Assembly (NCBI GenBank): GCA_020853815.1
Contig: JADYYE010000063.1
Coordinates: 1-52,468, forward strand
Direction: 5' to 3'
Source of the DNA: Phycisphaerales bacterium
GTDB taxonomy: Bacteria; Planctomycetota; Phycisphaerae; Phycisphaerales; UBA1924
DNA length: 52,468 nt
The notes under the pieces are model-generated. The model had not been told where the DNA came from. It was given only the letters and a program-made list of their open reading frames with translations, and searched no databases. Below are positions 46,457-52,468 of the stretch, piece after piece (the stretch's first letter is position 1; the number at the start of each line of letters is the position of its first letter). The position numbers were made by a program, and so were the translations under genes.

Positions 46457-46672
46457 AGCGATGCAGCGAGACAGGGAGACAGCGAGACAGCGAGACAGGG
46501 AGGCAGCGAGACAGGGAGACAGGGAGACAGGGAGAGAGCGAGACAGCGAGACAGGGAGACAGCGAGACAGCGAGACAGGGAGACAGCGAGGCAGCGATAC
46601 AGGGAGACAGGGAGACAGGGAGAGAGCGAGACAGGGAGACAGGGAGACAGCGATGCAGCGAGACAGGGAGAC
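46457..46672. repeat. 27-unit octanucleotide array upstream of gspF
   Basis: A head-to-tail array of 8-base units, AG(C/G)GAGAC on the plus strand. I count 27 units without a gap; 20 are exactly AGCGAGAC or AGGGAGAC, the other seven differ by one or two bases. The first three units (AGCGATGC, AGCGAGAC, AGGGAGAC) equal units 25-27, and units 8-11 equal 19-22, hinting at block duplication. The array lies 21 bases upstream of the gspF start and 56 bases before the end of the peptidase gene, so on the gspF transcript it would be a pyrimidine-rich leader. Eight is not a multiple of three; no coding role is evident. Confidence 0.95.
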
Positions 46673-46728
46673 AAGGAGGAAGAAGTGTTCAGGTGGTCGG
46701 GTGACTCGGCATCGATCGCCTGTCTCGT

Positions 46729-48837
46729 TCATGGTCTGGCCATGCGATCGATGCGTGCCGAGAGGTCCGCGATCACATGCTCGTACTCGCCGATCGCGCG
46801 ATTGAAGCCCTCAAGATCCTTGTCGCTGACCGCGCGGCGCAGCTCGGGGAGCATCCACGCCGCGTAGCCCGAGTCGCGATCCGGGGCGGCGTACAAGTTC
46901 TTGAACCAGGCGCGCCCCGTCAGGCCGGCGTCGCGCTTCCACGCGCGATCGCACGCCATCAACTCGCGATTGGCCGCGTCGATCGCGCCCGAGTCCGTGA
47001 TCGCCGCGAGGCGGGACCTGGCCGCGTCACCGATCGGCGTGAGCGCATTGCACTTCTCCATCATCGCCTCGACGCGCTCCACCGACGCGTGCCACTCCAC
47101 GCCGAGCTTGGCCGCGTCGTCGCGGATTGCGCCGAGCAGCCGCGCCGTTTCGCTCCCGTATCGCCACGGCTCGAGCGGCACGAGCGCGGGCCCGCCCGCG
47201 AGCGCCGCCGCCGTCGCCGCCATCCGCGTCACCATGAGCGCCGGCTCATAGTCCTCGCCCACGACCTTTCGGTACCACGCGCGGGTGTCATAGATCGAGT
47301 GGTACGACGTCCCCGCCGCGCCGCCCGCGCCGAACGCGGCGCTCGGCACCATGGCGTGACACAGGAAGCCGACATGGTCCGATCCGCCACCGAGGTCGCC
47401 GAATCCGCCGCCGCCGGCCTTCCACGCGTCGAACACGGTGCGCGTCGCGTCGCGCGCCAGCGGCACTCGCTTCATCGCCTCTTCCACGATCCCCTGCACC
47501 GAAGGCGACGCCGCACTCCCAAAGCTCGGACCCATCGACGCCATGTCGAGGTTGATGTACATCACGGCGTCGCGCTCGAGTTTGTCGCGCCGGCTTTCCA
47601 CCCACTCCGATGAGCCGATGATCCCCATCTCCTCCGCGCCCCAGGCGGCGAACACGATCGATCGCGCCGGCTTCCAGCCCTGGGCCCGCATGTCTGTAAG
47701 CGCCCGGGCGGCCTCGATCAGCGTGATCAGGCCGCACGTCGGGTCCGCCGCGCCGAATCCCCATGCGTCGTGATGGCAACCGATCACAATGGTTTCATCG
47801 GGGTACGTCTCGCCGCGCATCGTCGCGACGACGTTGGCGGTCGGTGTGATCTCCCGCTTCTGCTGAACCGCAACGCGCACCTGCACCGCGCCGTTGCCAT
47901 CGACGCGATACGGCAGGGGCAAGCCTCCCTGCCAACCCGCTGGCACGGCGGGCCCTCGCATCCGCTTCATGATCTCGACCACCCCGCTCCAGGCCATGGG
48001 CTGCACGGGGATGGCGGGCAGGGCGACCGACTCGATCGAGAGGCGCGGCGCGTTCATGGTCGCTTCGACGCCGGGCGTGAGCGGATCGCCGACGTAGTCG
48101 AGCGTGGCGAGGCTGCCGCGCTCGATGCAGGTCTCGTTGGCGAAGCCGCCCTCGGGGTACATGAGGCCTCGGGCGTAGCCGGAATCGGCGGGGTCGGTGT
48201 AGATGATGAGCGCCGCCGCGCCGGCGGCCTGGGCGAACTTGGCCTTGTATCCGCGGAAGTTTCCGCCGTAGCGGGCGATCACGACCTTGCCGCGCACGTC
48301 GACGCCGAGTGACGCGAGCTTTTCGTAGTCCTCCTTGCGCCCGTAGTTGGCGTAGACGACTTCGCCGGTCGCGTCGCCGCTCCCGCTGTAGCCGTTCCAG
48401 CCGAAGGTGAGTGCGGTGTGCTGCGTGTCGGGGTCTTCGGGGAGCGATTTTTCCTTGAGCGGAAGCTCGCCCCGCCCGCCGGGGATGTCGGACGCGATCA
48501 CCTCGACCTTGGCTGAGACGGGCGTCGGGAGCAGCGGCCAGATGTCGTGACGCTCGACTTCGAGGCCCAGGCCGCGGAACGTCGAGACGAGCTTTTCGAT
48601 GACGCGCTGATCGCCCTCGGACCCCGCGATGTGCGGCTCGGACGCGACCAGATCGTGCCACGCGCGAAGCCTGGCCGCATTCGGTATCGAGACCGTGCCC
48701 TCGATCCCCGCCCGATGCTGGGAGGTCGCGGGTTCACCGCCCATTCCCAAGGCAGACGACGCGAGGATCGTTGCCCCGAAGGACGCGCCGATGACCACCC
48801 GGCGCGCGATGCGCGACACACTCGCCACATTCTTCAT
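46729..48837 (-). CDS. Exported M28 carboxypeptidase, glutamate carboxypeptidase II type
   Basis: A 702-residue exported zinc peptidase. Signal peptide (about 1-32), then a protease-associated (PA) domain (about 130-260; GKVVIARYGGNFRGYKAKFAQ reversed strand order typical), the M28 catalytic core with the metal-ligand segments HHDAWGFG (near 351), AAWGAEEMG (the Glu-Glu pair), INLDMAS and a final His in YHSIYDT, and a helical C-terminal dimerisation domain (about 580-700) as in PSMA/transferrin receptor. It should remove C-terminal acidic or other residues from peptides in the periplasm or outside. Its ATG overlaps the transporter stop by four bases. Confidence 0.92.
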   Translation of the reverse strand: MKNVASVSRIARRVVIGASFGATILASSALGMGGEPATSQHRAGIEGTVSIPNAARLRAWHDLVASEPHIAGSEGDQRVIEKLVSTFRGLGLEVERHDIWPLLPTPVSAKVEVIASDIPGGRGELPLKEKSLPEDPDTQHTALTFGWNGYSGSGDATGEVVYANYGRKEDYEKLASLGVDVRGKVVIARYGGNFRGYKAKFAQAAGAAALIIYTDPADSGYARGLMYPEGGFANETCIERGSLATLDYVGDPLTPGVEATMNAPRLSIESVALPAIPVQPMAWSGVVEIMKRMRGPAVPAGWQGGLPLPYRVDGNGAVQVRVAVQQKREITPTANVVATMRGETYPDETIVIGCHHDAWGFGAADPTCGLITLIEAARALTDMRAQGWKPARSIVFAAWGAEEMGIIGSSEWVESRRDKLERDAVMYINLDMASMGPSFGSAASPSVQGIVEEAMKRVPLARDATRTVFDAWKAGGGGFGDLGGGSDHVGFLCHAMVPSAAFGAGGAAGTSYHSIYDTRAWYRKVVGEDYEPALMVTRMAATAAALAGGPALVPLEPWRYGSETARLLGAIRDDAAKLGVEWHASVERVEAMMEKCNALTPIGDAARSRLAAITDSGAIDAANRELMACDRAWKRDAGLTGRAWFKNLYAAPDRDSGYAAWMLPELRRAVSDKDLEGFNRAIGEYEHVIADLSARIDRMARP

Positions 48838-50558
48838 GCCGCGGCCTCCGTGGGCCGACCGCGTTTCACAGCGGCCAGGGCCTCGAATACGAACACGCAC
48901 GCCAGCGCGAGCAGCGCGATCGCGACGCCGGCGTTCATGAGCGGCGCATCGAGCTTCCAGCCGGACGCGGCCGCCCCGCGATACGCCGCGACGATCTGGA
49001 TGACCAGGGCGCTGACGGTGACGCTCATGACCAGCACCATGGGGATCGCGACGTACCAGATCCGCTTTCGCTGGCGCCACAGCCACACCGTGATGCCCAG
49101 CAGCGTGAGCGAGGCCAGGAGCTGGTTCGACGTGCCGAAGAGGGCCCAGAAGTTCTTCCACGACCCCGGCGCCGCGGTGCTGAGAATGATGAGCGGAATC
49201 CCCGCCGTCAGCAGGCCGGCGACCACGCCCGCGACGCGCCCCTTGAATCCCGTGAGTTCCTGGAGCAGGTAGCGGCCCAAACGCGTCGCGACGTCGAGCG
49301 TGTCGAACACAAACGTCGCGATCACCATCGTGCCGAAGGTCTTGGCGAAGATCATGTGCTGATCGCCGAAGATCGCGGCAAAGAACCGAGCCAGCCCCTC
49401 GCCGTAGAGCACGCCGGGAGCGCCGGCGAAGGCCTTGGCCTTGTCGGGAGAGACGATCATGACGGTGGCGAGGGCGATGATCGCGACGAAGCCCTCCATG
49501 AGCATGGCGCCAAAGGCGATGGGCGTGCAGTGCGATTCCTTGCTGACCTGCTTGCTGGTGGTTCCGCCGCACACCAGGCCGTGGAAGCCTGAGCACGCTC
49601 CGCAGGCGATGGTGACGAAGAGGAAGGGGAAGATGATCTGCGACATCGACGCCGCATTGCCGTTCGCAAACCAGTTGAAGATGTTGCTGCTCCCGGGCGC
49701 GATGGCGGGTTGCTCGATCGCAAAGCCGCCGAAGAGCAGTCCGAACACTCCCAGGGCCAGCGAGACGTACAGCACGAAGCCGCCGAGATAGCCGCGCGGC
49801 TGCTGCAGCATCCAGAGCGGGAGAAGCGACGCGACGAAGCAGTACGCCAGGATCCCCGCGTGCCACACCCGGATGTCGTAGACCAGCGTGGTCGACATCT
49901 TCGTGCCCAGCCACACCATCGCGAAGGTCGCCGGCACAAAGATCAGCGTGACCAGCCACATCGGGGGCTTGAGCTTCCACTGCACGAGCCCGAGAACCAG
50001 CGCCAGCGCCAGGTACAGCACGCTCGACGCCGCCACCGCTCCGCCGCGGTTGAAGTCGGCCTGGATCGCCTGGAGCTCGGGGTCATTGCCGACAAAGTTG
50101 AGCGCCGTCACGTCGGTGAACGCGGTGATGACATAGAGCAGCGAGATCCAGATGAACGCAACGATCGCCAGGTACGCGCGCCGCCCGAGGTTGTGCCGTG
50201 CGATGTCGGCAATCGAGTGCGCCCCGTGGCGAACCGACGCGACCAGCGCCGAAAGGTCGTGCACCGCGCCGATGAAGATCACCCCGATCACGATCCACAG
50301 CACGCAGGGGAGCCAGCCGAACGCCATGCACGCCGCGATCGGGCCCACGATCGGCCCCGCGGCGGCGATCGCGGAGAAGTGCTGACCGAGCAGGTAGAAC
50401 GGCTTGGTCGGGACGAAGTCCACGCCGTCGTTCTTGGCGACCGCGGGCGTGGTGCGGGTGTCGTCGAGGTTGTATTGGCGGGCGATGAACCGCCCGTACA
50501 CCACGTAGCCAACGGCGAGAATCGCGAGGATGGTGAGGGCCAGGGCGGATAGGCTCAT
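48834..50558 (-). CDS. cstA: CstA/BtsT-type carbon starvation transporter
   Basis: A 574-residue inner-membrane transporter with about 15 hydrophobic helices. It has the family landmarks GQHFSAIAAAGPIVGPI, GAVHDLSALVASVRHG and IACGACSGFHGLVCGGTTSKQ. Characterised members take up pyruvate (BtsT, CstA), and CstA has also been linked to peptide uptake. It is shorter than E. coli CstA (701) but of normal length for the compact subgroup. The start at 50558 has GGAGA upstream. Coupled translation with the exported peptidase suggests uptake of peptidase products or a shared starvation response, which is inference. Confidence 0.92.
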   Translation of the reverse strand: MSLSALALTILAILAVGYVVYGRFIARQYNLDDTRTTPAVAKNDGVDFVPTKPFYLLGQHFSAIAAAGPIVGPIAACMAFGWLPCVLWIVIGVIFIGAVHDLSALVASVRHGAHSIADIARHNLGRRAYLAIVAFIWISLLYVITAFTDVTALNFVGNDPELQAIQADFNRGGAVAASSVLYLALALVLGLVQWKLKPPMWLVTLIFVPATFAMVWLGTKMSTTLVYDIRVWHAGILAYCFVASLLPLWMLQQPRGYLGGFVLYVSLALGVFGLLFGGFAIEQPAIAPGSSNIFNWFANGNAASMSQIIFPFLFVTIACGACSGFHGLVCGGTTSKQVSKESHCTPIAFGAMLMEGFVAIIALATVMIVSPDKAKAFAGAPGVLYGEGLARFFAAIFGDQHMIFAKTFGTMVIATFVFDTLDVATRLGRYLLQELTGFKGRVAGVVAGLLTAGIPLIILSTAAPGSWKNFWALFGTSNQLLASLTLLGITVWLWRQRKRIWYVAIPMVLVMSVTVSALVIQIVAAYRGAAASGWKLDAPLMNAGVAIALLALACVFVFEALAAVKRGRPTEAAA

Positions 50559-50697
50559 AAGGACGCGAGTCTCCTGCGGCCCGACGGCGGACTTTGGGGC
50601 CCGGCCGGACGCCGCGGCAGGATACCGGAAACGGGGATGGTTGAACACGCCCGATCCGTGTTCGCCCGACCGCGGCCGGTCGGCACGAAAGGCTCTG

Positions 50698-51573
50698 ATG
50701 ATTCCGAACCTGATCAACCGGGCCGAACCACGCAGCGTCGCGCTCGAGACCACCCTTCTCCTCCACGGCGTGCCCCGCGCCGGCGCCGCCGAACTGGCAC
50801 GCTCGCTCCAGGAGATCGTCCGCGCGCACGGCGCGTCCCCCACGCTCATCGCGCTCGTTGGCGGCCGGGCCATCGTCGGCCTCAGCGACGCGGAGCTCGC
50901 GGAACTCCTCTCGGCCGCCTCGGTCCCCAAGGCAAATACCGCCAATCTCGGCGTGCTGATGCACCGAGGGCAGCACGCCGCCACCACCGTCAGCACCACC
51001 ATGGAACTCGCGGCGTCCGCGGGCGTGCGCGTTTTCGCCACCGGCGGCTTGGGCGGCGTCCATCGCGGATGCGCCGAGCACTTCGACGTAAGCTCCGACC
51101 TCGCCGCCCTCACACGATTCCCGGTCGCGGTCGTCTCCAGCGGCGTGAAATCCATCCTCGACGTCGTCGCCACCCGCGAGGCGCTCGAGACGCTCGGCGT
51201 GCCCGTCGTTGGTTTTCGGACCGAACGTTTTCCGGCCTTCTACCAGCGGGAAAGTGCCGCCGGAGTCGATGCGCGGTTCGACGGCGCTACGGACCTGGCC
51301 GGGTTTGTGCGGATGGAGCTCGCCCGCTCGGGGCGCGGGGTGCTGATCGTGAATCCCGTGCCGCCCACGCACGAGATCGACGCGGGCAAGTGGCGGTCAT
51401 GGCTGGACTTGGCGATGGAGCGAGCCCGGGCCAAGGGGGTAACGGGGCGCGATCTGACCCCAGCCTTGCTGGCGGCTGTTCACGAGTTGTCTGGGGGAGA
51501 GACCCTCCGGGCCAACGTTGAGCTGGTGAAGTCCAACGCGGCCTTGGCGGCCCAGATCGCGGCCCGTCTGTAA
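50698..51573 (+). CDS. psuG: Pseudouridine-5'-phosphate glycosidase
   Basis: A 291-residue cytosolic enzyme that splits pseudouridine 5'-phosphate into uracil and ribose 5-phosphate (reversibly). Family sequence is clear: VALETTLLLHGVP, VPKANTANLGVLMHRGQHAATTVSTTM, VRVFATGGLGGVHRG, the lysine in VSSGVKSILDV and VPVVGFRTERFPAFY. The usual ALEST is ALETT here. The kinase psuK, its normal partner, is not in the window. ATG 50698 follows AAAGG; earlier in-frame starts fall in non-conserved sequence. It is divergent from cstA across 139 bases, with no evident operator. Confidence 0.93.
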   Translation: MIPNLINRAEPRSVALETTLLLHGVPRAGAAELARSLQEIVRAHGASPTLIALVGGRAIVGLSDAELAELLSAASVPKANTANLGVLMHRGQHAATTVSTTMELAASAGVRVFATGGLGGVHRGCAEHFDVSSDLAALTRFPVAVVSSGVKSILDVVATREALETLGVPVVGFRTERFPAFYQRESAAGVDARFDGATDLAGFVRMELARSGRGVLIVNPVPPTHEIDAGKWRSWLDLAMERARAKGVTGRDLTPALLAAVHELSGGETLRANVELVKSNAALAAQIAARL

Positions 51574-51818
51574 CCGGGTCGGCCATGCGCAAACTTCACG
51601 CTTTGGGGCCCAGGTCTTCGCCCGGTCGGGCCTCCGCGCGGATACAGTTTCGTCCCCTGGCATTGTGAATCGAGGGGTCTGGTACGCGGGTCTTGGTTGT
51701 GTCGTCGCGGTGGAGTCGCGCTGGCGGAACACGGGCCGTGGTTTGGTCTGACCAGACTCGTGCTCGGGGCTCGCGGTGGACTGGTGTTGGGAAACTTCTC
51801 TTGGAAGGAGATATGAGG

Positions 51819-52468
51819 ATGAATCGTCGCTTGACCGCACTCTCGCTCATGGCCCTGGCGGGTCTGGCCGCCCCGGCGCTCGCTCAGGACAGCGTTGACA
51901 AGTACGCCGCGGGCCTCCCCGGCGATGCGCTCGATCCCTGGACCACGGGCGTGCCCAACCAGGCGTCGGCGTATGTCGTCGATCTGACCCCGATGTTCAC
52001 GTCGTGCGGCACGCGCTTCGGCATCGCGCCCCTCATCAAGACCAGCAAGACCAACCCCGCCTTCTTCGGCAGCCTCTTCAGCGGCTCGGGGATCAGCTCC
52101 ACGCTCCAGAACAGCGCCGGCCTGCACTCGCCCCTCTACCGCGAATGGAACACCCCGGGCCAGGGTCTCAACCCGATTCACAACAACCCCGCGTCGGCGA
52201 TCAGCCCCAACATCTTTGCGGGCGACGGCGCTTCGCAGTTCGCCGTCGGAATGGCCGAGTTCTCCACCGACGCCGGCGGGGTCTCGACCAACAACATCAT
52301 CGGCGGCATCGTGAATTTCGATCCCGCTCGCCCCTCGCGTCTGTATGTCACCAAGTACATGGCCGCCACCAACCAGACCGGCGTTGGCATCGGCGACAAC
52401 GCCCAGTTCGGCATGGGCACCGTCGACTCGACCGGCAATCTCTACCTCCGCGGCGATAACGGCGGCGG
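51819..52468 (+). CDS. Secreted protein of unknown function, 5' part
   Basis: The gene runs off the window end; 216 codons are present without a stop. A standard signal peptide (MNRRLTALSLMALAGLAAPALA, cleavage before QDS) precedes a Gly/Asn/Ser/Thr-rich exported domain with one Cys; no known domain is recognised. In this type of organism such proteins often end in a PEP-CTERM or dockerin-like tail, which would lie beyond the window. ATG 51819 is preferred because AAGGAG is eight bases upstream; ATG 51813 is too close to it. The 245-base gap before it contains no other gene and no clear terminator for psuG. Confidence 0.82.
   Translation, partial: MNRRLTALSLMALAGLAAPALAQDSVDKYAAGLPGDALDPWTTGVPNQASAYVVDLTPMFTSCGTRFGIAPLIKTSKTNPAFFGSLFSGSGISSTLQNSAGLHSPLYREWNTPGQGLNPIHNNPASAISPNIFAGDGASQFAVGMAEFSTDAGGVSTNNIIGGIVNFDPARPSRLYVTKYMAATNQTGVGIGDNAQFGMGTVDSTGNLYLRGDNGG

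Noticed and set aside
46457-46672. CRISPR array
   Set aside because: Units are 8 bases, contiguous, with no spacers and no cas genes nearby.
46309-46732. Coding frames across the octamer array (Ser/Leu/Pro/Cys-rich)
   Set aside because: All three minus-strand frames stay open because the unit lacks stops; no ribosome-binding site or conserved sequence.
46729-49980. A single 1,083-codon frame joining the M28 peptidase to upstream sequence
   Set aside because: The N-terminal third lies out of frame inside cstA and is low complexity; the true peptidase starts at 48837 with a signal peptide.

Overview
The window is a high-G+C bacterial chromosome segment with a coding style typical of planctomycetes, most likely class Phycisphaerae. 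The pointers are secreted proteins ending in paired calcium loops of the DFNxDGFVNGDDYD type, pseudopilins with Ala-Phe at the prepilin cleavage site, a GroEL with a long GGM tail and no adjacent groES, and many lipoproteins and secreted proteins of unknown function. This placement is inferred from protein style; there is no rRNA or other marker gene in the window.

Layout. 1-8850: DedA and GroEL on the minus strand, then on the plus strand a lone NuoA, an EAL-CBS-GGDEF cyclic-di-GMP phosphodiesterase, a DUF2752 membrane protein, two related lipoproteins, a possible glycosyltransferase-like protein and a low-molecular-weight tyrosine phosphatase. 8867-12973: sucA and sucB, E1 and E2 of 2-oxoglutarate dehydrogenase. 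13139-20443: pstSCAB phosphate uptake operon, with enlarged permeases and a possible Pho box upstream. 20677-23274: a secreted repeat protein with a dockerin-like end, divergent from an unrecognised gene; the two flank a palindrome in an A+T-rich gap.

23320-46436 (minus strand) is the striking part: one type II secretion / type IV pilus-like operon in the order gspF, gspG, gspH, gspI, gspJ, gspK, gspL (PilM-PilN type), gspM-gspC fusion, gspD, lipoprotein. Most junctions are 4-base ATGA overlaps. The secretin gene gspD is about 14.2 kb and encodes about 4,746 residues: signal peptide, Pro/Ala/Gln linker, N0 domain, about 50 tandem N1-like modules (ordinary GspD has two or three), then a normal secretin core. 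Blocks of modules are visibly duplicated, and a 130-residue low-complexity insert divides the array near its middle. No GspE ATPase or prepilin peptidase is present. A 27-unit octanucleotide array lies directly upstream of gspF, and the gspF-gspG gap holds strong hairpins.

46729-52468: an exported M28 carboxypeptidase translationally coupled to a CstA-type transporter (minus strand), then PsuG and the 5' part of a secreted protein gene (plus strand). A plausible reading is that the giant-secretin apparatus exports some of the dockerin-tailed or signal-peptide proteins seen here across a wide or variable planctomycete periplasm; that link is inference.
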